A DNA stretch of 64,000 nucleotides. Source: Spirochaetota bacterium (GTDB taxonomy: Bacteria; Spirochaetota; Brachyspiria; Brachyspirales; JACRPF01). The stretch covers positions 1 to 64,000 of the forward strand of contig JACRPF010000011.1 of NCBI GenBank assembly GCA_016214035.1, given 5' to 3'. Positions within the stretch are counted from its first letter, which is position 1, and each line of letters starts with the position of its first letter. Both the position numbers and the translations under genes were made by a program. Positions 25,615-35,117 of the stretch are shown one piece after another. A model generated the notes under the pieces. That model ran no database searches. It saw only the letters and a program-made list of their open reading frames with translations, and was not told where the DNA came from.

Positions 25615-26940
25615 ATGGAGTTGAACGATGTTCTTGCTGAACTCGGTATTACGGACCGCATCGACGCTTTCAGTCCCGGCTGGAAAGAATCCGTCGCGTG
25701 TTATCCGTATCCTCATCCGTCATTCCTCAATCCGCCGCACATCATCGCCGCGCGGAATATGGCGCATCTCGATCCGGCCGTCGACGGAGCGCTGATACGT
25801 ACCGCCGGCATCATCAGTTTAAAACCGGCGCTGTCCTTCTTCATCTGGCACTGCTATCGGCTCCTCTTTTTCAAACAGGACTATTTTCAATTCTCGAAAT
25901 GGCCTAAACTCACGCGGGTGCTCGGTGACGACTGGGGCGTGTTCTATCTGCTCATCATACTCGATTCGGTGAAACGCACCGTCGCCTATCATCACGCACG
26001 GGGTATTCCCGAGGCCGTCACTGAAGGCGTGCTCGCGGATTACGGCATCGGTGTCGCCCGGTTCGCGCGGTTTCACGGCGGGCTCATCGGGACGCCGCAT
26101 ACGCATATCGGCTGGTACCGCAATCATCCGGGCGGGGGCCTGTACCGGCTCGGCCGGCTTCAATATGTTCCCAACCCCTGCAGATATGCGGTGCGCATGT
26201 TCCGTCATGCGGCTACCGGCGAAACGCTCATGTTGTCGGAACCGGAAATAAAGTATACGGGTGATGGTTTCATCGATTCAATTGCCGGACATGAAGACAA
26301 AGAACATGGATGGATTTCATCGCTTGATTATGACGGTGAGCACATCATCGGCAATCCCATTCTGCCCACCGGCCGTGCGCTGCGCCGGAAGATCCGCATC
26401 CCGGCCCGCGTGTGGAATGACGCCGTGAAACGCGATGATACGCTGCTCGCCATGCATATCCCCGAAGGCGGCGGCATGGGCATGGATGTCTGTAAGTCAT
26501 CGATGGAAGAGACCTTGTCGTTCTTTCCGAAGTATGTGCCGGAGCAGCCGTCGAAAGGCATCATGTGCGCATCGTGGCTGTTCAATCCCGAGCTTGAGGA
26601 TTTCTACAACAGGGAATCGAATCTCGTCAGGTATCAGCAGGAGCTGTATCTCTTTCCCGTGCACTCATCGGGAACTGACGGCGTTTATTTCATATTCGAC
26701 CGCGAGACGGTTGGCGATCCGGCGGCTCTGCCGCGTGACACAAGCATACGCAAAGCGTTGGCCGAAAGACTCGCATCCGGCGGCGTGCTTCGAAACGGCG
26801 GCATGATGTATCTGAATGAAGATCTGCCGAAGTTCGGAGCACAGCATTACCGAAGACAGCCGTGGGTGCAGGCGATTATTGCCGGTGATGCAGCAGCACT
26901 CAAGCGTTCGGATATCGGACTTCTGCCCGATGCGTTCTGA
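25615..26940 (+). CDS. DUF5596-type acyltransferase domain protein
   Basis: This 441-aa protein matches the two-domain DUF5596 family: ARGIPEAVTEGVLADYG then LYRLGRLQYVP in the first half, and HIPEGGGMGMDVCKSSMEE followed by ASWLFNPEL in the second, a GNAT-like acyltransferase fold. Function in the family is not established. No signal peptide. GGGGGG (25602-25607) is 7 nt before the ATG at 25615, which I prefer to the ATG at 25609. The rhamnosidase gene starts inside its last codons (11-bp overlap), so the pair is translationally coupled and probably acts in one pathway. Confidence 0.78.
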   Translation: MELNDVLAELGITDRIDAFSPGWKESVACYPYPHPSFLNPPHIIAARNMAHLDPAVDGALIRTAGIISLKPALSFFIWHCYRLLFFKQDYFQFSKWPKLTRVLGDDWGVFYLLIILDSVKRTVAYHHARGIPEAVTEGVLADYGIGVARFARFHGGLIGTPHTHIGWYRNHPGGGLYRLGRLQYVPNPCRYAVRMFRHAATGETLMLSEPEIKYTGDGFIDSIAGHEDKEHGWISSLDYDGEHIIGNPILPTGRALRRKIRIPARVWNDAVKRDDTLLAMHIPEGGGMGMDVCKSSMEETLSFFPKYVPEQPSKGIMCASWLFNPELEDFYNRESNLVRYQQELYLFPVHSSGTDGVYFIFDRETVGDPAALPRDTSIRKALAERLASGGVLRNGGMMYLNEDLPKFGAQHYRRQPWVQAIIAGDAAALKRSDIGLLPDAF

Positions 26941-29524
26941 ACATATCACGATAGAATACCGGGAACACCCGCTCGGCGTCGATATCTCCGCTCCGCGTTT
27001 CGGATGGACGGCGGACCAGACTCCAGGTAAGCAGACGGCGTATGCGATAATCGCCGCCGTGACGCCTGAGCGTTGCAATGAGAACGATGCCGATCTCTGG
27101 AACACGGGAAAGGTGCTGTCTCCGGAGAATGCTCAAATAGCATACGCGGGTAAAACGCTGCCGTCACGTACGCGTGTATACTGCGCGGTGCGTTTGTGGG
27201 ATGAAAACGACAATGCCGGCCCCTGGCAGAATACGTGGTTTGAAACGGGATTCATGAACGAGTCCGACTGGCAGGCGCACTGGATCGACGACATGCACGC
27301 CCCGCATCCGGATGATTACCGTTCCGGCGCCGCGCCGATGTTCCGTAGGGAATTTCAGCTGCCGGAAAAGATAGTTTCTGCCCGCGCATACATAGCCGGC
27401 CTCGGGATGTACGAATTATTCATCAACGGCTCACGTATCGGCGATGCGGTGCTCGCGCCCGCGCAGACGAATTATGATGAACGAAAACTCCGCCACATGC
27501 TTTATCCGTTCAAAGACAGAACGAAAAAGCGGGTACTCTATAATGTCTACGACATAACCGCACAGCTGACCGGCGGACTGAATGCGGTCGGCATCATACT
27601 TGGTACCGGCTGGTATGATCAGCGCGACCGGACCGTGGAAGGATGGATGTGGTACGATTCGCCCCGCGTGATAGCGCAGCTCGAAATAATCGATGCTTCC
27701 GGCAGAACGCATATCATCGGCACGGACACGTCGTGGAAGTCATACGGCGCCGGGCCCATTATCCACAACGGCATATTTACCGGCGAGATATTCGATGCCC
27801 GCAGAGACATCAGCGGCTGGGCAAATGCCGGATTCAGCGACGCGTCGTGGATCGCTGCACGCAGAGCGCGTCCGCCTTCGGGAACACTGCATGCGCAGCT
27901 GTCGCCGCCCGACATCGTCACCAATACGTTCACTCCGGCGGCGGTAACCGGGCCGGATAATGTCCGCAGATTCGATGCCGGACGGAATGTCACGGGATGG
28001 GCGCGCATCCGTACGAAAGGAGAAAAGGGCCGGACGATAACGATACGCTATGTCGAGGACAGCGGCCAGGATTATTCGCAAACCGACACGTTCATCTGCG
28101 GCGGCGAGAGCGAGATGTATGAGCCTAGCTTTACCTGGCACAGTTTCCGGTATGTTGACGTCATTGGCGCACCAGAATCATTCTCCGAGCAGGATATAGA
28201 CATTCGCGAAGTGCATGCCGATGTTCTTCAAACAGGATCGTTCCACTGTTCCGACGAAACGCTTAATGACCTCTACCGGCTTTTCTGCAATACACAGCTC
28301 GCAAATATGCATTGCGGTGTCCCCAGCGATTGTCCGCATCGCGAACGGCTCGGTTATACCGGTGACGGACAGATAGCGGCCGAGGCTGCGATGTACGCAT
28401 TCGACATGAGCGCGTTCTACACGAAATGGGTGACCGACATCGCCGACGCGCAAAACAGCGAAACGGGTTTCGTCCCGCACACGGCGCCGTTCGGCGGGGG
28501 CGGAGGCGGACAGCCATGGGGCAGCGCACTCGTCATCATACCCTGGCTCATGCATCGTTTCTACGGCGACCGTCGGATACTCGACGGGAACTACGACGCG
28601 ATGAAAAAGTGGCTGCGGTATTTCGCAGCGTGCAGAAATGAACGCGGCATCGTCACGCATGAAGAACCGGGCTCATGGTTCCTCGGCGACTGGTGCACAC
28701 CGACGGGAGAACGGCCGAAGCTCACGCCCGAATATGTGAACACCTGCTATCTCGGCTATAACGCACTGCTCATGAAAGATATCGCCCGCGCGCTCGGTAA
28801 CGAAACTGATGCGGCATTCTATGCGGAGCTTCACGCTGCGGTAGCGGCAACAGTGCATCATGAATATTTCGATGCGGTGACGGGGGATTATTCTATCGGC
28901 AGCGAAGGCGCGAACGAATTCGCACTCATGTTCGGACTTGTGCCCGATGAGCACCGGGCACGCGTTGCAGAGAATATCGCCCGCCATGTCGCGCGGAACG
29001 GATATCATTTCGATACCGGTATTTTCGGCACGCCGCTGCTCCTTGCCGCGCTCACCGACTGCGGCTTTATCGACGATGCGTTTCGCATCATGACCGTAAA
29101 GGACTTTCCCTCGTTCGGTCATATGCTGGCCAGCGGAGCTACGACGCTCTGGGAACATTGGCGCGGAGGCGGCAGCCGGAATCACCCCATGTTCGGCAGT
29201 GTGTGCGCGTGGCTCTTTCGCTCACTTGCGGGAATCGTCCCCGCCGCGCCGGGTTTTTCCAAGGTGCGGATACGCCCGCTGATTCCGAAAGGCTTGTCTT
29301 CCGTCACCGCGGAACACCTGTCGATACGAGGCCTCATCGCGGTATCGTGGGAACAGACGGGAGAAAGTATATCAATCTCGGTTGTAATCCCGCCGCATGC
29401 CGATGCGCATATCGAATTGCCGCGGACAGGCCGCTGGGTCATGGACGGAAGACCAGAGGCATTTATCGGAACGCCGCTGTCGCTTTCATCCGGAACGCAC
29501 GCGCTGACATTTTCCGGAAAATAG
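26930..29524 (+). CDS. GH78 alpha-L-rhamnosidase
   Basis: This 864-aa protein shows the GH78 layout: an N-terminal fibronectin-like domain (SEHITIEYREHPLGVD), a jelly-roll domain, a concanavalin-like domain around residues 340-450, an (alpha/alpha)6 barrel with CPHRERLGYTGDGQ holding catalytic acids, and a C-terminal sandwich. It releases L-rhamnose from pectic side chains or glycosides. No signal peptide, so it acts in the cytoplasm. The frame is open from 26816, but that part overlaps the acyltransferase gene; the ATG at 26930 gives the usual N-terminus. Confidence 0.92.
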   Translation: MRSEHITIEYREHPLGVDISAPRFGWTADQTPGKQTAYAIIAAVTPERCNENDADLWNTGKVLSPENAQIAYAGKTLPSRTRVYCAVRLWDENDNAGPWQNTWFETGFMNESDWQAHWIDDMHAPHPDDYRSGAAPMFRREFQLPEKIVSARAYIAGLGMYELFINGSRIGDAVLAPAQTNYDERKLRHMLYPFKDRTKKRVLYNVYDITAQLTGGLNAVGIILGTGWYDQRDRTVEGWMWYDSPRVIAQLEIIDASGRTHIIGTDTSWKSYGAGPIIHNGIFTGEIFDARRDISGWANAGFSDASWIAARRARPPSGTLHAQLSPPDIVTNTFTPAAVTGPDNVRRFDAGRNVTGWARIRTKGEKGRTITIRYVEDSGQDYSQTDTFICGGESEMYEPSFTWHSFRYVDVIGAPESFSEQDIDIREVHADVLQTGSFHCSDETLNDLYRLFCNTQLANMHCGVPSDCPHRERLGYTGDGQIAAEAAMYAFDMSAFYTKWVTDIADAQNSETGFVPHTAPFGGGGGGQPWGSALVIIPWLMHRFYGDRRILDGNYDAMKKWLRYFAACRNERGIVTHEEPGSWFLGDWCTPTGERPKLTPEYVNTCYLGYNALLMKDIARALGNETDAAFYAELHAAVAATVHHEYFDAVTGDYSIGSEGANEFALMFGLVPDEHRARVAENIARHVARNGYHFDTGIFGTPLLLAALTDCGFIDDAFRIMTVKDFPSFGHMLASGATTLWEHWRGGGSRNHPMFGSVCAWLFRSLAGIVPAAPGFSKVRIRPLIPKGLSSVTAEHLSIRGLIAVSWEQTGESISISVVIPPHADAHIELPRTGRWVMDGRPEAFIGTPLSLSSGTHALTFSGK

Positions 29525-29622
29525 TACAAAAACATCTAAATAATATTGTTCTACAGAAAAAGCGATATGTTCCGAAAATAGTACTGTAACAGGCCATACG
29601 TACACCGTTACGAGGTAACGCC

Positions 29623-30666
29623 ATGCTGAAACGAATTCTTCTTCCGTTAGCGCTCATAGCATTCATCGCGGGAGCCGCATATCCGAAAGCGACCGTTCGC
29701 GTCAAAGACATATCATTTCTAAAAGGTGTCCGCAAAAATCAGCTGAAAGGCTACGGACTCGTCGTGGGGCTTGCCGGCAAGGGCGATTCCGCACAGAACC
29801 CGCTCACCAAGGCTACGATGCAGAACTTTTTTGACAATCTCGGCATCGCGGTGAACGACGCGCGTATGACGACGAAGAACGTTGCCGCCGTTATGGTTAC
29901 CGCCGATATTGAGGGATTCATCGCGGAAGGCGACCGAATCACCGTGCAGGCTGCGAGCATCGGCGACGCGAAAACGCTTTCCGGCGGCGTGCTCCTGCAG
30001 ACCGCGCTCAAGGGTGCCGACGGCGTCATTTATGCCGTGGCACAGGGCAATGTCGCCGTCACCGACGGCAAGGGCGCGGTTACAACGGTGGGAACGGTTC
30101 CGGACGGAGCGATAATCGAAAAGGCGCTTGTGTCGGATTTCCTTGAGAACGGTTCGTTCACGCTGGTGCTCCGTGCGCCCGATTTCAAGACCGCCAACAA
30201 TGTGCGCGAGGCGATACAGACACGCTACGCCGACGCCGGCGTTGTCCCCATCGACGCGAAAAGTATCGGCGTGGCGATACCGACCAATTCGCTCAGCAAC
30301 GCGGTCGATTTCATCTCCAAAGTGCAGGAGCTCGAGATAGAACAGGACGTTTCCGCGAAAGTGGTAATCGACGAAAGGAGCGGCGTCATCGTCATGGGCG
30401 AAGACGTGCGCGTATCGAGCGCGGCGGTCAGCGTTGCGGGAATGAAAATCAAAATCAGCGATACTACGGCGACGCAGGCAGGCGCGGATACGGAAGGCGG
30501 CTCGAAAAAGAAATCGGCAAACAAAGTTATCCCCGATGCCACAACGGTGAAAGCACTCGTCGACAGCATGAATGACCTCGGCATCGATGTCAAGGATATC
30601 ATACAGGTTCTTATCGCGCTCAAAACGGCGGGTGCACTGAACGCTGAGATCATTGTAAATCCTTAG
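29623..30666 (+). CDS. flgI: Flagellar P-ring protein FlgI
   Basis: This 347-aa protein has a signal peptide (ILLPLALIAFIAGAAYPKA) and the FlgI hallmarks: VRVKDISFLKGVR, GYGLVVGLAGKGDS, the FFDNLGI segment, KNVAAVMVTA and a C-terminus ending IIVNP. FlgI assembles in the periplasm around the flagellar rod. It is normally beside flgA, flgH or flgJ; here it stands alone between the rhamnosidase and trmB. A residue stretch near 275-300 (ADTEGGSKKKSANK) is a hydrophilic insert. CGAGGTAACGCC precedes the ATG. Confidence 0.93.
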   Translation: MLKRILLPLALIAFIAGAAYPKATVRVKDISFLKGVRKNQLKGYGLVVGLAGKGDSAQNPLTKATMQNFFDNLGIAVNDARMTTKNVAAVMVTADIEGFIAEGDRITVQAASIGDAKTLSGGVLLQTALKGADGVIYAVAQGNVAVTDGKGAVTTVGTVPDGAIIEKALVSDFLENGSFTLVLRAPDFKTANNVREAIQTRYADAGVVPIDAKSIGVAIPTNSLSNAVDFISKVQELEIEQDVSAKVVIDERSGVIVMGEDVRVSSAAVSVAGMKIKISDTTATQAGADTEGGSKKKSANKVIPDATTVKALVDSMNDLGIDVKDIIQVLIALKTAGALNAEIIVNP

Positions 30667-30726
30667 CACGTACTATATACTTCTTGCCCATCATGCCTGC
30701 GGAGTTCTGCCATTAAATTCAATCAT

Positions 30727-31338
30727 GTGACACCCGAATCGTTCGCCGCCTGCGCGCTTGACGCATTTGAAACCGATATACGGAACGACCTCGCCGGGCG
30801 TGTAAAACCGTATACGACGCTCGAACTTGAGGTGGGCAGCGGCAACGGTAAATTCCTCGTCGAGCACGCGCTTGAGCGGCCCGATGTCTTTTTCATCGGC
30901 CTCGAATGGTCGCTTAAGGCTATCAACAAAAGCATCATCAAAGCCTATAAACGTTCGCTGAAAAACCTCGTGTTCATCCACGGCGAAGCCGTCGCGGTCA
31001 TAACGGATGTGCTTCTGAACACCTATACATTCGATACGGTATATCTCAATTTCCCCGACCCGTGGCCAAAAAAACGGCACAACAAACGGCGCATCGTGAG
31101 CGATGAGTTCGTCGCATCGGTAAGAAATCTTCTTGCCGATAATGGCAGATTCTTTCTCGTAACCGATGACGAGGAATATGCGACAACGGTGATGGCCCCG
31201 GTGATGGAACGCAGCGCGTTCAACAACACGCTGTCAACGCCGTGGGCGCATGAGCTTCAGGAATATAAACAGACACTCTACGAACACAAGATGCGTTCGG
31301 CGGGTAAAAACATCTATTATTTCAGTTACGTAAAATAG
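30727..31338 (+). CDS. trmB: tRNA (guanine-N7-)-methyltransferase TrmB
   Basis: This 203-aa protein has the SAM motif LEVGSGNGKF, the signature LNFPDPWPKKRHNKRR and the late FFLVTDDEEYA. It methylates G46 of tRNA to m7G. The GTG at 30727 is the only common start codon at the expected place, but no ribosome-binding site is near it. GGAG at 30701-30704 sits 7 nt before an in-frame ATT (30712), which would add five residues. Its stop codon lies in a terminator hairpin shared with the convergent TPR gene. Confidence 0.9.
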   Translation: MTPESFAACALDAFETDIRNDLAGRVKPYTTLELEVGSGNGKFLVEHALERPDVFFIGLEWSLKAINKSIIKAYKRSLKNLVFIHGEAVAVITDVLLNTYTFDTVYLNFPDPWPKKRHNKRRIVSDEFVASVRNLLADNGRFFLVTDDEEYATTVMAPVMERSAFNNTLSTPWAHELQEYKQTLYEHKMRSAGKNIYYFSYVK

Positions 31339-31354
31339 CGCCGCCCGCTATTTT
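31332..31354. terminator. Bidirectional terminator between trmB and the TPR gene
   Basis: AAAATAGCG (31332-31340), loop CCGCC and CGCTATTTT (31346-31354) make a perfect 9-bp stem whose A/T ends supply a U-tract in both directions. The TAG stops of both convergent genes (31336-31338 plus; 31350-31348 minus) lie in the stem. Confidence 0.8.
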
Positions 31355-32631
31355 CTTGCGGGCACAATAGCCCGCGTCTCAATGGCCATGCGGTACGCAT
31401 ACGCCACTTTCTTCGCCACATATTTGCTCTGATACTGCAGGTTCGCATACTGCCGGACGTTGGTGATGCCGGTGGAACCGATGTTGCGTATCTGCATGTC
31501 GAGCGTCCGGTAATATGCGTCATACCAGTAGTATGCGTTCGACCATGATGTCTGTCCCTCATAGATACCGGCGACAAGATTGTACATCTCCGTATTTTCG
31601 CTTTCGGCCTCGATGACGCGCGTCGCGTAACGTATTATTGTCTCGTTGTGTTCCGTCGTCCCCTTGCCCTTCAGGATGGATATGAGGCCTTTGTAGCTCG
31701 GTATATGCGTCGGGTTGATATCGATAACTTTCTCAAGCGTGAGTTCGGCGTTGGCGAAATCCTCCTGCAGAAAGAAAAGCTTCGACAGCCAGAAATGGTA
31801 GTTATAAGAAAGCGGCCGCAGTTCGATGGCGCGCGATATGTGCTTCATGCTTTCGCCAAGGTCTTCCTGGCTTACCTTCACGCGGTAGCGGTGATAGAAA
31901 CGCACCGCTGAAAGATACGACACGTAATGATGCGACTCGCCGAGTGTCTTCGTGATCGACGCGGTCACGGCATCCGCAACCGCCGGCGGTCCGTTTTCAA
32001 GTACGATAGGGCAGTAATCGAGATTGAACCAGAGATTGTCCTGATAGAACTGATAGAACTTGGTGTAGCAGTCGCTCCTGCGGTACTGATAGGTGCGTGA
32101 TGTGGGGCGGTACTTCTCGCCGATGTCGTAGAGTTCCTGATAATATCCCATGAGCGGCGTATACGCCTCCTCGTTGAGCGCGATCAGCGGCGGACCGTCA
32201 CGCTTGATCTTCACCGTGGGATAAAAATCGTCGATGAAATCGGTGACAAGACGGTAAAACCGCTCCTTGCGTGCGGAGCGGGTGCGCTCTTTCCACTGGT
32301 GCGGATTCGAGCGCTCATAGATGAAATAACGCAGGACAAAATCTTCCTTGAACGGGCTTATCGTCGCGGCAATAAGCACATCGGCATTGTACTTATCCGA
32401 AAGCTTTTTGACATTGCGCTTGATGTTCTCGTACGACGTGTTCGTTTCGTTCACCGGATTTTCGTTCATCGCGGTGTAGAGGAGCAGGTCCTTGCTGACG
32501 AGATCGGCGAATGCGAGCGTATGATATTTATCCTCCGGCGCAAGACCGAACGGAAACGGAGTGACGATGGCGATATTCCGCGCGAAAAGCGCGTGAACTA
32601 AAAAAATATACGCGAGTATGAGCCGGCGCAT
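31348..32631 (-). CDS. Exported TPR-repeat protein, unknown function
   Basis: This 427-aa protein has a signal peptide (RRLILAYIFLVHALFA), then a domain with NIAIVTPFPFG and ADVLIAATISPF that resembles the fold of CsgG/TolB N-terminal-like domains, and TPR repeats from about residue 260 (ISRAIELRPLSYNYHFWLSKL, LTLEKVIDINPTHIPSYKGL). Such proteins usually serve as envelope scaffolds. It ends against trmB and lies 7 bp after nuoK, so it may be cotranscribed with nuoK. Confidence 0.7.
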   Translation of the reverse strand: MRRLILAYIFLVHALFARNIAIVTPFPFGLAPEDKYHTLAFADLVSKDLLLYTAMNENPVNETNTSYENIKRNVKKLSDKYNADVLIAATISPFKEDFVLRYFIYERSNPHQWKERTRSARKERFYRLVTDFIDDFYPTVKIKRDGPPLIALNEEAYTPLMGYYQELYDIGEKYRPTSRTYQYRRSDCYTKFYQFYQDNLWFNLDYCPIVLENGPPAVADAVTASITKTLGESHHYVSYLSAVRFYHRYRVKVSQEDLGESMKHISRAIELRPLSYNYHFWLSKLFFLQEDFANAELTLEKVIDINPTHIPSYKGLISILKGKGTTEHNETIIRYATRVIEAESENTEMYNLVAGIYEGQTSWSNAYYWYDAYYRTLDMQIRNIGSTGITNVRQYANLQYQSKYVAKKVAYAYRMAIETRAIVPARK

Positions 32632-32638
32632 GTATGCA

Positions 32639-32956
32639 TCAATGCTTCAGAAGGTTTAATGCATCCACGGCAAGCGTGCCGCGCCGTTTGTGCAGCGTAA
32701 CGATGAGCGCAAGCCCCACGGCGGCTTCGACCACCGCGAGCGCCATCACAAAAACTGCCGCGGCGGCCGGCGTGATCTCATTATAAGCAACAGCAAACGC
32801 GATGAACGCCATATTCGCCGCATTGAGCATTATCTCGATGGATATGAAAACAAGGATGATGTTGCGCCGGGTGATGACGCCGATGAGCCCGATGGCGAAC
32901 AGCACGCCGCTCACGGAGAGGAGCACCAGGTGTTTCAGCTGCATGATTTCGAACAT
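32639..32956 (-). CDS. nuoK: NADH-quinone oxidoreductase subunit K (orphan)
   Basis: This 105-aa protein has three membrane helices and both Glu residues essential for proton translocation in NuoK: Glu in ISIEIMLNA (helix 2) and in AVVEAAVGLA (helix 3). Length and ending match the family. It is normally flanked by nuoJ and nuoL, yet neither they nor any other nuo, mrp or hyc gene is in the window. AAGGA lies 8 nt before the ATG at 32956. Confidence 0.88.
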   Translation of the reverse strand: MFEIMQLKHLVLLSVSGVLFAIGLIGVITRRNIILVFISIEIMLNAANMAFIAFAVAYNEITPAAAAVFVMALAVVEAAVGLALIVTLHKRRGTLAVDALNLLKH

Positions 32957-33036
32957 ATTCTTATTCCTTATCCGTAATAGTACAGCGTTACGGACAAAAA
33001 ATCAAATTGCCGCATCAGCCGAAAGGACACATCGTG

Positions 33037-35103
33037 TTATTTCAACACATCAGCTGCGTCTACGGCGGCATCTGTTCTGATTATCACGAGAGCGGCTATT
33101 CTCGTCCCGTCCTCACGGTTCTGAATTTTCAATGTATGTGTCCCTTTCGTCAGTCGATATGTCATCTTTGATTCAGGCACCGGCTTATCGTTCACGCGGT
33201 CGCGTACGAAATCCCAGCGCCAGGCGTTTTTCTCAAGCACGTCGGAGAGCGCCGGTTTCCCGCCGTCAATGCTCGCGTAAAACGTGTCCGATTCCGCGGT
33301 CGGCGAGAACACGAGCACCTGTATCAGGTAGTCACCGTCGCTTGCCAGCTCAAACCGCGCGACGGCGTTTCCGCGGTCCCGTCCGCCCTTAAGCGGAACC
33401 TCTATATATTTCCCCGTCGGAACGCTGCCGTCCTCGACGACGGTCATCGGTGCGCTCAGCTTCATGCGATGGGCCTCAATGAGCACCGCGCCGTTCACCT
33501 TTGCTCCGATCAGCGGCGTATCTGCCGAAAAAAGCGCTCCGGGCTTCATATGAGCGAATGCCTGTGACGCGTTTTTCATGCCGGTGCCGTCGAACGACAC
33601 CTGTTGTGCATCATCGGCATCATCTTCAATCGCAAGAAACAGCTTGGTGCCGGCGGGCGCGCTGCTCCGTGTTACCGAGGCATCGCTTACATGCAGAAAC
33701 CGTATTACCGGGAATTGACCGGTCGATCCGCCCGCGGTGAAACCGCTCAGATCAATCCGCTTCACGTCATCGCAGATAAATGCCGGGCGCTCATCCTTTG
33801 CGAGCGTACGGAACGAAAGACCGCTGATCCGTATGCCGTCGACATGTCGACAGTAGAGGCCGTATGCGGGAAGACGCCCGAACATCTGCGCCTCGGGATA
33901 ATGTCTGATCACCGCTTCGTCGGGAACCTCGCAATCGGCAAGGTCGGCGCCGCCGCCGCCCTCGTATTCCAGTTGTATATTTGACAGCGTTATGCCCTGA
34001 ACGGGATGACTGGGGATGCCGGTGATCGACGATTCGAACATCGAACGCACCGCCGTTATGCCGGCGATGACGACGTTGCGAATTGTCCCCGGCACGTTCG
34101 GATCAACCTGTTTCGTCTTCTCGCTGTTGCCGCCGCGATGACCGAGACGGACAAACAGCGGCGTTTTAACATTCGATATTGAAATGTTTGATACATAGAT
34201 GCCGTTCAGGTTCGCCCCGTCTACGGATTCTATCGCCACCGCGGCAAGCGTACGGTCGAGCGGATCGCCAGATGCGCTGTAAAGAAAGCAGTCGCGGAAG
34301 ACGATATTTTCAAAACTGCCGTGCGTCTCGGTACCTATTTTAAGTCCGTTGCAGGCGCTCCAGATGCGGCAGTTTGCGGCGGTGATGTTTTTCGAGGGAT
34401 GATCGTGTCCGGGTTCCGTGCTTTTGAGGACTATGCCGTCATCCCCCGTGATGATATCGCAATTCATGATCGATACATCAACACAGGAGTTCACATCGAA
34501 CCCGTCGGTGTTCGGGCCGTAGAGAAAATTGCGTATCGTCACGCCGTCGGCCTTCACGTTCGTACAGCGCTGCAGATGCACGGTCCATGACGCGGAATTC
34601 GTGAGCGTTATGTTGCGAATGCTCACCCCAGAACATTTGACCAGATGGATGAATGACGGGCGCTTCTGCGCCTGATAATTGAACTGCGCGGTGCCGCGCC
34701 ACGCCGTACCGGAATACACTTCTTTTTTTTTCACCCAGAACGTACTTCCCTGCCCGTCGATAATACCGCCGCCTTCGATACCGATATGCTCAGCCTTATC
34801 AGCGAAAAGCAGTTTCCCGGTGGTGTAGTCCGATAATTCGGTACTTCCCAGGAGAACAGCGTCCGGTGAGATGAAGAGCGTCACGCCGCTTTTTAGTACT
34901 ATCGACCCGCTCAGATATCGCCCTTTGGGGAAAAATACTTCGCCCCCGCCGGATGATGCGCAATCATCTACGGCTTTCTGTATGGCTATGGTGTCTTTTG
35001 TCGTGCTGTCACCCTTTGCACCGTACGAGGTGACGTCATATCTTCCGGCGGCAACGCATACCGCTGCTGCTATGAATACGATGACCGCTGACTGTATGTT
35101 CAT
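33037..35103 (-). CDS. Exported GH28-like beta-helix protein with C-terminal domain
   Basis: This 688-aa protein has a signal peptide (IQSAVIVFIAAAVCVAAG), then the GH28 start YDVTSYGAKGDSTTKDT, pectinase-type motifs NTDGFDV and TGDDGIVLKS, and a C-terminal beta-sandwich (about residues 560-680) like a carbohydrate-binding module. In place of the usual GHG and RIK motifs it has CNGLKIGT and VAIES, so it belongs to a divergent branch and polygalacturonase activity is uncertain. GGAG 6 nt upstream selects the ATG at 35103. The second GH28 gene precedes it by 14 bp. Confidence 0.82.
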   Translation of the reverse strand: MNIQSAVIVFIAAAVCVAAGRYDVTSYGAKGDSTTKDTIAIQKAVDDCASSGGGEVFFPKGRYLSGSIVLKSGVTLFISPDAVLLGSTELSDYTTGKLLFADKAEHIGIEGGGIIDGQGSTFWVKKKEVYSGTAWRGTAQFNYQAQKRPSFIHLVKCSGVSIRNITLTNSASWTVHLQRCTNVKADGVTIRNFLYGPNTDGFDVNSCVDVSIMNCDIITGDDGIVLKSTEPGHDHPSKNITAANCRIWSACNGLKIGTETHGSFENIVFRDCFLYSASGDPLDRTLAAVAIESVDGANLNGIYVSNISISNVKTPLFVRLGHRGGNSEKTKQVDPNVPGTIRNVVIAGITAVRSMFESSITGIPSHPVQGITLSNIQLEYEGGGGADLADCEVPDEAVIRHYPEAQMFGRLPAYGLYCRHVDGIRISGLSFRTLAKDERPAFICDDVKRIDLSGFTAGGSTGQFPVIRFLHVSDASVTRSSAPAGTKLFLAIEDDADDAQQVSFDGTGMKNASQAFAHMKPGALFSADTPLIGAKVNGAVLIEAHRMKLSAPMTVVEDGSVPTGKYIEVPLKGGRDRGNAVARFELASDGDYLIQVLVFSPTAESDTFYASIDGGKPALSDVLEKNAWRWDFVRDRVNDKPVPESKMTYRLTKGTHTLKIQNREDGTRIAALVIIRTDAAVDAADVLK

Positions 35104-35117
35104 CTGCATCTCCGTTG

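Noticed and set aside
29513-29583. Direct repeat with GAAAATAGTAC before flgI
   Set aside because: Only about 15 bp, one copy being the rhamnosidase gene end; no second sign of a mobile element.
29719-30669. 316-codon minus-strand frame over flgI
   Set aside because: It is a codon-usage shadow: flgI on the plus strand has full family motifs and a signal peptide.
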